Assembly (NCBI GenBank): GCA_026125665.1
Contig: JAHCKS010000041.1
Location: 1 to 40,819 of the forward strand
Direction of reading: 5' to 3'
Length of the DNA: 40,819 nt
From: Rubrivivax sp.
GTDB taxonomy: Bacteria; Pseudomonadota; Gammaproteobacteria; Burkholderiales; Burkholderiaceae_C
Made by a program: the position numbers and the translations under genes. Below the pieces are notes generated by a model. The model saw nothing but the letters and a program-made list of their open reading frames with translations, was not told where the DNA came from and ran no database searches. The first letter of the stretch is position 1. Each line of letters begins with the position of its first letter. This document shows, piece by piece, positions 1 to 7,778 of the stretch.

Positions 1-517
1 CGCCGGCAGGAAGGCGGCCATCGACCCCCGCCTGCAGGGCCTGCCGCCGGTGCTGGCCAGGCACACGCGCTGCCTCGTGCTCGGCAGCTTCCCCGGCGAG
101 GCCTCGCTGGCCGCGCAGCAGTACTACGGGCACCCGCGCAACCACTTCTGGCCGCTGCTCTCGGCGATCTGGGGCGTGGATCTCGGTGCGTGGCCCTACC
201 GGCGGCGGCTGGCCGAGGTGCGCCGGCGCGGCCTCGGCATCTGGGATGCCTACGCGAGCTGCCGGCGCGAAGGCAGCCTCGACACCGCCATCGAGGCGCC
301 GGTGCTGAACGACTTCGCTTCGCTGCGCGCACGCGCGCCGGCGCTGACGCTGGTGCTGCACAACGGCGGCGAGTCGGCGCGCGTGGCGAGTGCACTGCAG
401 GCCCTCGGCCTGCGAACCCGCCGCCTGCCCTCGACCAGCCCGGCCAACGCCAGCTGGTCGTTCGAGCGCAAGCTGGCCGCCTGGCGCGGCGCGCTCGAGG
501 AAGGCGGCGTGGCTTGA
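1..517 (+). CDS. DNA-deoxyinosine glycosylase (UDG superfamily), 5' partial
   Basis: Probable base-excision repair enzyme that removes deaminated bases (hypoxanthine, uracil) from DNA in the cytoplasm. The frame is open from base 2 to the left edge, and the residues ahead of the first usable start (GTG at 50), such as GLPPVLARHTR, already look like family sequence, so the true start lies outside the window. Visible motifs are LGSFPGEASLAAQQYYGHP and RNHFWP near the N-terminus (the family's nucleotide-binding and catalytic loop) and LPSTSPAN near the C-terminus, which corresponds to the DNA-intercalation loop of uracil-DNA glycosylases. About 170 residues are visible, close to the expected full length. 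The stop TGA (515-517) overlaps the ATG of the next gene, so the two are probably co-translated. Fairly sure of the family; the exact base specificity is by analogy. Confidence 0.88.
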   Translation, partial: AGRKAAIDPRLQGLPPVLARHTRCLVLGSFPGEASLAAQQYYGHPRNHFWPLLSAIWGVDLGAWPYRRRLAEVRRRGLGIWDAYASCRREGSLDTAIEAPVLNDFASLRARAPALTLVLHNGGESARVASALQALGLRTRRLPSTSPANASWSFERKLAAWRGALEEGGVA

Positions 518-1335
518 TGCAGGCGCCGCGCCCGACGATGCGCGCCGCGCCGGCCGGGCGCAGCCTGCCGGAGGTGACTGTCTCGGAAGGCGACGGCGTG
601 CGCTACCTGCACCTCGGCTCGCCGTGGGTGCAGGGGGCGATGCGCGTGCGGCGGCCGGAGTTCGTCGAGCTGGCCTACGTGCAGCGCATGCTGGCGGTGC
701 TGCTCTGGTTGCCGGGCGAAGCGGTCGGCAGCGGCCGGGCCGTGCAGCTGGGCCTGGGTGCCGGGGCGCTGACGCGTTTCACGGCGCGCACGCTGCGCAT
801 GCCCACGACGGTGGTCGAGATCAACCCCGCCGTGGTCGACGTGAACCGGCGCTGGTTCCGCCTGCCAAGCGAGGCCGAAGTGGTGGTGGGCGATGCCGCC
901 GATTGGCTGGCGCAGGCCGAGGTGGCGAGCGTGCGGCTGCTGTTCGCCGACCTCTACGACGAGGAAGCGGCGGCGCCGGTGCTCGACAGCGCCGCGTTCT
1001 ATGCCGCATGCCGGCGCGTGCTGGAGCGAAGTGGCGGCCTGTTCAGCGTCAATTTGTTCGGCCGCCATGCGAGCTTTGCGCGCAGCATCGCCCTCGTGGC
1101 TCACGCGTTCGGCGCCGATCAGGTGTGGAGCCTCGCGCCCACGCGCGAGGGCAACACCGTCGTCGTCGCCGGCCGCGGCGTCACCGTGCCCGGGCGCGAC
1201 GTGCTCGCCGATCGTGCCGCCGTGCTCGAGCGGCGCTTCGGCGGGCTCGGGCTGCCGGCGCACAAGTGGCTGCGCATGGTGCGGCCTTATTCACCACTGG
1301 AAGCGATTGCGGCGCGCAGCCAGGCGCGCCCCTGA
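517..1335 (+). CDS. Spermidine synthase-like methyltransferase-fold protein
   Basis: A 272-residue protein with the spermidine synthase (SpeE) Rossmann fold. The nucleotide-binding glycine loop GLGAGAL is at residues 79-85, the acidic ribose-binding turn VVEINP ends strand 2 (Glu101), GDAADW at 125-130 corresponds to the adenine-contact loop, and FADLYDE (143-149) sits where true polyamine synthases carry their catalytic Asp. It has no N-terminal membrane domain. Many proteobacterial proteins of this type are annotated as spermidine synthase without proof; a transferase using SAM or decarboxylated SAM is likely but the substrate is unknown. The ATG at 517 overlaps the upstream TGA (TGATG), which fixes the start and points to translational coupling with the glycosylase gene. 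Confidence 0.8.
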   Translation: MQAPRPTMRAAPAGRSLPEVTVSEGDGVRYLHLGSPWVQGAMRVRRPEFVELAYVQRMLAVLLWLPGEAVGSGRAVQLGLGAGALTRFTARTLRMPTTVVEINPAVVDVNRRWFRLPSEAEVVVGDAADWLAQAEVASVRLLFADLYDEEAAAPVLDSAAFYAACRRVLERSGGLFSVNLFGRHASFARSIALVAHAFGADQVWSLAPTREGNTVVVAGRGVTVPGRDVLADRAAVLERRFGGLGLPAHKWLRMVRPYSPLEAIAARSQARP

Positions 1336-1380
1336 ACCATCCCACGGGCACAGAATGCGGCCCGGCGAACCCGTTCTCGC

Positions 1381-3222
1381 ATGACCACCACCCACACGCG
1401 CAAGGGCGCCGATCGCGCTGCCCAGCGCACCGACGACCCGCTGGCCGCCACCGGCGCACTGCCCAAGGGCCGCCTGGACTGGCGCCAGCTGCTCGACTGG
1501 CTGCGCGACGACAGCCTCATCACCGCCGACGACGCCGAGCGCGTGGCGCGCCGCTTCGCTGCCGGCAGCTCGAGCCTGCACGCGCTGGTGCGCCTGGGCG
1601 GCGCCGGGCTCGTGCGCCGCGGCACGCAGCGGCCGCTGGATGTCGAGGCGCTGACCGAGTGGCTCGCGGCGCGCATCGGCCGGCCGTTCATGCGCATCGA
1701 CCCGCTGAAGGTCGACGTCGGCCGTGTCGCGGAGGTGATGAGCGTGCAGTACGCGCAGATGCGCTTCGCGCTGCCGCTGGCGATGTCGCCCACCGAGGTG
1801 ACCATCGCCACCGCCGAGCCCTTCGACACCGGCTGGGTGGCGGAGATCGAGGCGCACACGCGTCGCCGCGTCGTGCTCGTGCTGGCGCAGCCCGAGGAGC
1901 TGCGCCGCTACACGACCGAGTTCTACGCGCTGGCCAAGAGCGTGCGCGCCGCCGCGCGCAGCGGCGAGGTGGCCACCGCGGCGAGCTTCGAGCAGCTGGT
2001 CGAGCTCGGCCGCAGCAACAAGCAGCTCGACGCCAACGACCAGGGCGTCGTGCAGGTCGTCGATTGGCTCTGGCAGTACGCCTTCGAGCAGCGCGCCAGC
2101 GACATCCACCTCGAGCCGCGGCGCGAGATGGGGGCGATCCGCTTTCGCATCGACGGCGTGTTGCACACCGTGTACCAGGTGCCGCTGACGGTGATGAGCG
2201 CGATGACGGCGCGCATCAAGCTGCTCGGCCGCATGGACGTGGTGGAGAAGCGCCGGCCGCTGGACGGCCGCATCAAGACGGTGCGCCCGGCCATCGACGG
2301 CGAAAAGGGCGGCGAGGTCGAGATGCGGCTGTCCACGCTGCCCACCGCCTTCGGCGAGAAGATGGTGATGCGCATCTTCGATCCTGAAGCGGCGCTGAAG
2401 ACGATCGACGCGCTCGGCTTCGCCGAGCACGAGTCGAAGGCCTGGGGCGAGCTGATCCAGCGCCCGCACGGCATCGTCCTCGTCACCGGCCCCACCGGCA
2501 GCGGCAAGACGACGACGCTGTACTCGACGCTCAAGCGGCTGGCCACCGACGAGGTCAATGTCTGCACGATCGAGGACCCGATCGAGATGATCGAGCCGGC
2601 GTTCAACCAGACGCAGGTGCAGCCGGCGCTGGACATGGGCTTCGCCGAGGGGCTGCGCGCGCTGATGCGGCAGGACCCGGACATCATCATGGTCGGCGAG
2701 ATCCGCGACCTCGCCACCGCCGAGATGGCGATCCAGGCGGCGCTCACCGGCCACCTCGTCTTCAGCACGCTGCACACGAACGACGCGGTGGGCGCGGTGA
2801 CGCGCCTGTCCGACCTGGGCGTGCCCGGCTACCTGATCGCCGCCACCGTGATCGGCGTGCTCGCGCAGCGCCTGGCGCGCACGTTGTGCCCGGCCTGCAA
2901 GCAGCGCGACGACGCCACCTCGCGCGAGGCGCTGGACGAGATGGTCCGGCCCTGGCGCCTTTCCGGCGGCGTGCGGCCGTTCCGGCCGGTGGGCTGCCTG
3001 GAATGCAGGAACACCGGCTACCGCGGCCGCGCCGGGCTGTACGAGCTTCTCGTCATGAGCGAGACGCTGCGCCGGCACATCCATCCGACCCTCGACGCTC
3101 CGGCGCTGGCCAAGCAGGCCGTCAAGGAAGGCATGCGGCCGCTGCGCCTGGCCGGTGCGATGCGCGTCGCCGAGGGCGTGACGACGATCGAGGAAGTGCT
3201 GCGCGCGACGCCGATGCTCTAG
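1381..3222 (+). CDS. GspE/PilB-family secretion or pilus assembly ATPase
   Basis: A 613-residue cytoplasmic AAA+-like ATPase of the type II secretion / type IV pilus family, which powers assembly of a (pseudo)pilus. The N-terminal T2SSE-type domain (about residues 30-180) precedes the N2 domain with the conserved DIHLEPR (241-247). The Walker A is GPTGSGKT (370-377), followed by the Asp-box region TIEDPIE and the Walker B / arginine segment DPDIIMVGEIRD (432-443). A tetracysteine zinc site is present at C503, C506, C539 and C542, typical of GspE. No other secretion gene (gspF, gspG, pilins) is nearby, so it is an orphan ATPase that probably serves a machine encoded elsewhere. It begins 45 bp after the spermidine synthase-like gene, with weak ribosome-binding sequence. 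Confidence 0.93.
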   Translation: MTTTHTRKGADRAAQRTDDPLAATGALPKGRLDWRQLLDWLRDDSLITADDAERVARRFAAGSSSLHALVRLGGAGLVRRGTQRPLDVEALTEWLAARIGRPFMRIDPLKVDVGRVAEVMSVQYAQMRFALPLAMSPTEVTIATAEPFDTGWVAEIEAHTRRRVVLVLAQPEELRRYTTEFYALAKSVRAAARSGEVATAASFEQLVELGRSNKQLDANDQGVVQVVDWLWQYAFEQRASDIHLEPRREMGAIRFRIDGVLHTVYQVPLTVMSAMTARIKLLGRMDVVEKRRPLDGRIKTVRPAIDGEKGGEVEMRLSTLPTAFGEKMVMRIFDPEAALKTIDALGFAEHESKAWGELIQRPHGIVLVTGPTGSGKTTTLYSTLKRLATDEVNVCTIEDPIEMIEPAFNQTQVQPALDMGFAEGLRALMRQDPDIIMVGEIRDLATAEMAIQAALTGHLVFSTLHTNDAVGAVTRLSDLGVPGYLIAATVIGVLAQRLARTLCPACKQRDDATSREALDEMVRPWRLSGGVRPFRPVGCLECRNTGYRGRAGLYELLVMSETLRRHIHPTLDAPALAKQAVKEGMRPLRLAGAMRVAEGVTTIEEVLRATPML

Positions 3223-3267
3223 GCGGACGGCGTGCCGCGGCGGTGCACGCTTACGTGGAAACCACAG

Positions 3268-3296
3268 AGGGCATGTCCGGGGGCGATTCCTAGAAT
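3268..3296 (+). promoter_or_regulatory. Candidate sigma-70 promoter for tctBA
   Basis: AGGGCA (3268-3273), a 17-bp spacer, then TAGAAT (3291-3296, five of six matches to TATAAT). It lies in the only intergenic space ahead of tctB, about 43 bp before its GTG. The -35 matches only three of six positions, so it may depend on an activator. Confidence 0.45.
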
Positions 3297-3338
3297 CGCG
3301 CGACGATCGCTCGGCTGCGGCGGTTGGAGGAGACGCGC

Positions 3339-3803
3339 GTGAAGATCAAGAGTGAGAAGGACTTCTGGGCCGGGCTGATGTTCGTCGTCGTCGGCATCGC
3401 CTTCGCCTGGGGGGCCACGGCCTACAACTTCGGGCAGTCCGCGCGGCCCGGGCCGGGCTACTTCCCGTTCGGCCTGGGAGTCATCCTCGCGCTCATCGGT
3501 GCGCTGATCCTGTTCGAGTCGCTGACGATCGAGGTCGAAGGCGGCGAGAAGATCGGCGCTTGGCCGCTGAAGCAGGGCGCCATCATCCTCGGCTCGGTGG
3601 TGGTGTTCGGCCTGCTGCTGCCGCGGCTGGGCATGGCGGTGACGCTGCCCATCCTCATCGGCATCTCCAGTCTCGCCAGCGGCGAGTTCCACTGGAAGGA
3701 GGTGCTGTTCAACGCCGTGGTCCTGACGGTGGGCTCGTGGGCGATCTTCATCAAGGGCCTGAGCCTGGTCATCCCCCTGTGGCCCGCCTTCCTGACCGCC
3801 TGA
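3339..3803 (+). CDS. tctB: Tripartite tricarboxylate transporter small subunit TctB
   Basis: Small integral membrane subunit of a Tct (TTT) family secondary transporter. About 154 residues with four predicted membrane helices: one starting at FWAGLMFVVVGIAFAW, then GLGVILALIGALILF, GAIILGSVVVFGLLL, and a last one near the C-terminus. The loop RPGPGYFPFGLG after helix 1 is the most recognisable family signature. I chose the GTG at 3339 because GGAGGAGA (3326-3333) gives an excellent ribosome-binding site there; the in-frame TTG at 3324 is part of or before that site. It is followed 13 bp later by tctA. A tctC gene is missing next to it, which is unusual because the normal order is tctC-tctB-tctA. 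Confidence 0.9.
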   Translation: MKIKSEKDFWAGLMFVVVGIAFAWGATAYNFGQSARPGPGYFPFGLGVILALIGALILFESLTIEVEGGEKIGAWPLKQGAIILGSVVVFGLLLPRLGMAVTLPILIGISSLASGEFHWKEVLFNAVVLTVGSWAIFIKGLSLVIPLWPAFLTA

Positions 3804-3816
3804 GCCGGAGCGCACG

Positions 3817-5331
3817 ATGGACCTCCTGAACAACCTCGCGCTCGGCTTCGGCGTCGCGCTGTCGCTGCAGAACCTGCTCTATGCGCTGATGGGCGCCCTG
3901 CTCGGCACGCTGATCGGCGTGCTGCCGGGCCTGGGGCCCGTGGCCACCATCGCGATGCTGCTGCCGAGCATCTACGCGCTGGACGCGACGCCAGCGCTGA
4001 TCATGCTGGCCGGCATCTACTACGGCGCGCAGTACGGCGGCTCCACCACCGCCATCCTCATCAACGTGCCCGGCGAAAGCGCCTCGGTCGTCACCGCCAT
4101 CGACGGCTACGCGATGGCGCGCCGCGGCCGCGCCGGCCCGGCGCTCGCCGCCGCAGGCCTGGGCTCGTTCTTCGCCGGCAGCGTGGCCACGCTCATCGTC
4201 GCCGCGTTCGCGCCGCCGCTCACCGAGCTCGCCTTCAAGTTCGGCCCGGCCGAGTACTTCTCGCTGATGGTGCTCGGCCTCATCGGCGCGGTCGTGCTGG
4301 CCTCGGGCTCGCTGGTCAAGGCGATCGGCATGATCATCCTCGGCCTGCTCATCGGCCAGATCAACACCGACGTGATCTCCGGCGTGCCGCGCTACAGCTT
4401 CGACATCCCGGAGCTCACCGACGGCATCGGCTTCGTCGCCATCGCGATGGGCGTGTTCGGCTTCGGCGAGATCATCATGAACCTCGGCCGGCCGGCCGAG
4501 CACCGCGAGGTGTTCACGAAGGACGTGAAGCACCTGTGGCCGACGAAGGAGGACTTCCTGCAGGCCTATCCGGCGGTGCTGCGCGGCACGGCGCTCGGCT
4601 CGATCCTCGGCGTGCTGCCGGGGGGCGGCGCCTTGCTGTCCTCGTTCGCCGCCTACACGCTGGAGAAGAAGAGCCGCGGCCGCGCCGGCGAGTGGGAGTT
4701 CGGCAAGGGCAACATCCGCGGCATCGCCGGCCCCGAAAGCGCCAACAACGCCGGCGCGCAGACCTCGTTCATCCCGATGCTGACGCTCGGCATCCCGCCC
4801 AACGCGGTGATGGCGCTGATGGTCGGTGCGATGACGATCAAGGGCATCCAGCCTGGCCCGCAGGTGATGACGAGCAACCCGCAGCTCTTCTGGGGCCTGA
4901 TCGCCAGCATGTGGATCGGCAACCTGATGCTGATCGTGCTGAACCTGCCGCTCATCGGCATCTGGATCAAGCTGCTGACGGTGCCCTACCGCTTCCTCTA
5001 CCCGGCCATCCTCGCCTTCTGCTGCATCGGCCTGTACACGCTGAACAACAACAACTTCGATGTCTTCATGGCGGCGCTCTTCGGCGTCATCGGCGTCGTG
5101 TTCTACAAGCTCGGCTGCGAGCCGGCGCCGCTGCTGCTGGGCTTCATCCTCGGGCCGATGATGGAGGAGAACCTGCGGCGCGCGTTGCTGCTGTCGCGCG
5201 GCGACTGGACCACCTTCGTCACGCGGCCGCTGTCGGCCGGGCTGCTGCTGGGCGCCCTCGCCATGATCGTCGTTGTCACGCTGCCGTCGATCAAGCGCAA
5301 GCGCGAGGAGGCGTTCCAGGAAGCGGATTGA
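3817..5331 (+). CDS. tctA: Tripartite tricarboxylate transporter large permease TctA
   Basis: The 504-residue main permease of a TTT transporter, importing a carboxylate (citrate- or other acid-type) with a periplasmic Bug/TctC receptor. About twelve membrane helices are visible. The family's repeated half signatures are present: GVLPGLGPVATIAMLLP with GIYYGAQYGGSTTAILINVP and PGESASVVTAIDGY in the first half, and LGVLPGGGALLSSFAAY with ESANNAGAQTSFIPMLTLG in the second. The length is typical for TctA. The start has GGAG at 3806-3809 upstream. It forms a two-gene operon with tctB, and a strong hairpin terminator follows the stop. The substrate cannot be told from the sequence. Confidence 0.95.
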   Translation: MDLLNNLALGFGVALSLQNLLYALMGALLGTLIGVLPGLGPVATIAMLLPSIYALDATPALIMLAGIYYGAQYGGSTTAILINVPGESASVVTAIDGYAMARRGRAGPALAAAGLGSFFAGSVATLIVAAFAPPLTELAFKFGPAEYFSLMVLGLIGAVVLASGSLVKAIGMIILGLLIGQINTDVISGVPRYSFDIPELTDGIGFVAIAMGVFGFGEIIMNLGRPAEHREVFTKDVKHLWPTKEDFLQAYPAVLRGTALGSILGVLPGGGALLSSFAAYTLEKKSRGRAGEWEFGKGNIRGIAGPESANNAGAQTSFIPMLTLGIPPNAVMALMVGAMTIKGIQPGPQVMTSNPQLFWGLIASMWIGNLMLIVLNLPLIGIWIKLLTVPYRFLYPAILAFCCIGLYTLNNNNFDVFMAALFGVIGVVFYKLGCEPAPLLLGFILGPMMEENLRRALLLSRGDWTTFVTRPLSAGLLLGALAMIVVVTLPSIKRKREEAFQEAD

Positions 5332-5372
5332 GGGGCACGACGAGCGCGTGCCCGCGCACGCCCCAGGGCCAC

Positions 5373-5397
5373 GAGGGCTCCGCGACGCGGAGCCCTC
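5373..5397 (+). terminator. Hairpin terminator after tctA
   Basis: A perfect 11-bp stem (GAGGGCTCCGC paired with GCGGAGCCCTC) closed by the 3-nt loop GAC, followed by a short T-containing stretch (TTCGCTT). It sits 42 bp after the tctA stop and before the next gene. The U-tract is weak, as is usual at this GC content. Confidence 0.72.
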
Positions 5398-5401
5398 TTC
5401 G

Positions 5402-5429
5402 CTTGGCCAGGGCGCGCATGCGCTACGCT
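5402..5429 (+). promoter_or_regulatory. Possible promoter of the MFS gene at 5450
   Basis: CTTGGC (5402-5407), a 16-bp spacer and TACGCT (5424-5429), placed just after the terminator and 20 bp ahead of the ATG. Both boxes are partial matches to the sigma-70 consensus, so this is a weak prediction. Confidence 0.3.
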
Positions 5430-5449
5430 CGGCGCCAACAACAACGACG

Positions 5450-7060
5450 ATGAGCACGCCCGCCGCGTTCGCGCCCCTGGTCGAGAACCGTGTCTTCCGC
5501 GGCCTGTGGATCGCCTCGCTGGCGGCCAACCTGGCGATGTGGATGCACGACGTCGCCGCCGCGTGGCTGATGACGTCGCTGTCGACGAGCCCGGTGATGG
5601 TGGCGCTGGTCGCCACGGCCGCCTCGGCACCGGTGTTCCTGCTCGGCCTGCCGTTCGGCGCGCTGGCCGACATCGTCGACCGCCGGCGCTTCTTCGCCGC
5701 CACGCAGCTGTGGGTGACGATCAATGCGCTCGCGTTGCTGGCGACGCTGACCACCGGCACGCTCAGCGCGCCGCTGCTGCTGCTGCTCACCTTCGGCAAC
5801 GGCCTGGGCCTGGCGATGCGCTGGCCGGTGTTCGCCGCCGTCGTGCCGCAGATCGTCACGCGCGACCAGATGCCGCAGGCGCTGGCGCTGAACGGCATCT
5901 CGATGAACCTGTCGCGCGTCGTCGGGCCGATGGTGGCCGGCGCGCTGCTCGCCGCCACCGGCGCCGCGGCCGTGTTCGCGTGCAACGCGTTGCTCGCCAT
6001 CGCGTCGTTCGTGCTGGTGCTGCGCTGGAAGACCGAACCGCGCGCCAGCACGCTGCCCGGCGAGCGTTTCGTCGGCGCGATGCGCGTGGGCCTCAACTAC
6101 GCAGCGCAGTCGCCGCGGCTGAAGATCATCCTGCTGCGCATCTTCCTGTTCTTCGTGCAGGTGGCGGCGATGTCGTCGCTGCTGCCGCTGGTGGCCCGCG
6201 GGCTCGTCGGTGGCGGGCCCGGCACCTTCACGCTGATGATCTCGGCGCTGGGCGTTGGCGCGATCTTCGCGGCGCTGATGTTCCCGCGCTGGCGTGCGCG
6301 TTTCGACCGGGACCAGTTCGTGCGCATCGGCCTGCTCGTGCATGCGGCGGTGACGAGCCTCGTGGTCGCCGTGCCGTCGGTGTGGCTGGCGCTGCCGGCG
6401 ATGGTGGTGGTGGGCATGGCCTGGATCTCGGTGGCCAACTCGCTCACCATCTCCGCCCAGGTGGCGATGCCCGACTGGGTGCGCGCGCGCGGCATGGCCA
6501 TCTACCAGACGGCGCTGATGGGCGGCGCCACGGCCGGCTCGCTGCTGTGGGGGCAGGTGGCCTCGTGGATCGGCGTCAACGGCGCGGTATGGGCTGCGGC
6601 CGGCTTCGGCGTCGTCGTGCTGACGCTGACGCGCCGGCTCACGGTGGAAGGCGGGCGCGAGATCGACTTCTCGCCGGTGAACGTGACGGCGCCGCCCGAG
6701 CCGCAGGTGGCCGTGGCCCCGGACGACGGGCCGGTGATGGTGACGGTGGAGTACCAGATCGACCCGGCGCGCGCGGTCGAGTTTGCCGCGGTGATGCAGC
6801 GCACGCGCCGCGCGCGCCTGCGCCAGGGCGTGCTGTCGTGGGGCCTGTTCCGCGACGTGGCCGTGCCCGGCCGCTACATCGAGTACTTCGTCGACGAGAC
6901 CTGGGTCGAGCACCTGCGGCGGCTGCAGCGCTTCACGGCCTTCGACGCCGAGCTGCGTGGCGAGCGGCTCGCGTTCCACCAGGGCCCCGAGCCGCCGCTG
7001 GTGCGCCGCTACGTCGGCGACGCGCACCTGCCGGCCGCCGACCTGCCGCCGGTGCACTGA
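5450..7060 (+). CDS. MFS_3 (EntS-like) exporter with C-terminal ABM-like domain
   Basis: A 536-residue major facilitator superfamily transporter of the transmembrane secretion effector group (MFS_3), whose best known relative is the enterobactin exporter EntS. About twelve membrane helices fill residues 20-400. Early signatures are NLAMWMHDVAAAWLMTSL in helix 1 and GLPFGALADIVDRRRF in the loop between helices 2 and 3 (motif A region). The last 110 residues (from about VTVEYQIDPARAVEFAAVM to RYVGDAHLP) are soluble and resemble an antibiotic-biosynthesis-monooxygenase-like ferredoxin fold, a known add-on in this family. The ATG at 5450 gives MSTPAAFAPL, directly ahead of the first helix. The transported compound is unknown; efflux of a small organic molecule is likely. 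Confidence 0.85.
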   Translation: MSTPAAFAPLVENRVFRGLWIASLAANLAMWMHDVAAAWLMTSLSTSPVMVALVATAASAPVFLLGLPFGALADIVDRRRFFAATQLWVTINALALLATLTTGTLSAPLLLLLTFGNGLGLAMRWPVFAAVVPQIVTRDQMPQALALNGISMNLSRVVGPMVAGALLAATGAAAVFACNALLAIASFVLVLRWKTEPRASTLPGERFVGAMRVGLNYAAQSPRLKIILLRIFLFFVQVAAMSSLLPLVARGLVGGGPGTFTLMISALGVGAIFAALMFPRWRARFDRDQFVRIGLLVHAAVTSLVVAVPSVWLALPAMVVVGMAWISVANSLTISAQVAMPDWVRARGMAIYQTALMGGATAGSLLWGQVASWIGVNGAVWAAAGFGVVVLTLTRRLTVEGGREIDFSPVNVTAPPEPQVAVAPDDGPVMVTVEYQIDPARAVEFAAVMQRTRRARLRQGVLSWGLFRDVAVPGRYIEYFVDETWVEHLRRLQRFTAFDAELRGERLAFHQGPEPPLVRRYVGDAHLPAADLPPVH

Positions 7061-7252
7061 AGAGCATCGCAGGCCCGTGACTGCGCTTGGCGTTCGCGAA
7101 GAAGCTGTGGGCGGCGCACGATCGCGGCGCGCCGGGCCGATGCCCTGAGCGGCCCCCCGCGGCCTCGGACTCGCGCGCCACGCTTCCGCATGAAGCAAGG
7201 TTCAGCCTCTTGAGACCCCGGGGCGGCGGTGCTCGCGCGCCCCTGGCTTCAG

Positions 7253-7624
7253 TCAGCGCTCCGGTCGCCGCCACAGCCACGCCGCGACCGCCAGCATCAG
7301 CGCCGGCACGCCGAGCTTGAGCGCCAGCGGCGCCGGCGACAGTGCGATGAGCAACGCGCTCAGCGCCATCGTGGCGGTGGCCCACCACTTGGCGTTGCGC
7401 GGCACCGCGCGGTGGTCCCGCCAGCGCCGGATGGCCGGCCCGTGGCGCGGGTGCGTCAGCAGCCACTGCTCCAGCCGCGGCCAGCCGCGCCCGCCGGCCC
7501 AGGCAGCGACGAGGAGGAACGGCACCGTCGGCAGCCCGGGCACGAAGATGCCGATGAGCCCGAGCAGCAGCATGGCCAGCGCCAGCGTGCGCCACAGCAG
7601 GAGCGAGACGGCGCGGCGCAGCAC
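7253..7624 (-). CDS. DUF454 (YbaN-like) inner membrane protein
   Basis: A 123-residue inner membrane protein of the DUF454/YbaN family, function unknown. The N-terminal helix LALAMLLLGLIGIFVPGLPT leads into the family motif GLPTVPFLLVAAW; the central segment LLTHPRHGPAIRRWRDH is the typical polar loop, and a second hydrophobic pair lies at the C-terminus. The GTG at 7624 must be close to the start because a TGA lies in the same frame five codons upstream. No good ribosome-binding site is visible. It is transcribed against its neighbours and stands alone. Confidence 0.82.
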   Translation of the reverse strand: MLRRAVSLLLWRTLALAMLLLGLIGIFVPGLPTVPFLLVAAWAGGRGWPRLEQWLLTHPRHGPAIRRWRDHRAVPRNAKWWATATMALSALLIALSPAPLALKLGVPALMLAVAAWLWRRPER

Positions 7625-7778
7625 CCGGTGCCCCGGTCAGCGGTGGGCCTGGGGACGAGCGCCGGGGCGCCGGTGGCGAGGCGTCTCGCGAAGGCCGCGA
7701 GAATGAGGCGACCGGTGTCGGGGGTCGTCGCCGGGATCCGACAGGGCGGCGACCTCGCGACCGGGCTTCCGAACCCTC

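Noticed and set aside
7061-7252. Possible small gene or RNA after the first MFS gene
   Set aside because: Short frames here are Arg/Ala-rich without motif or start signal, and no stable hairpin with a T-tract was found. It appears to be plain intergenic DNA.
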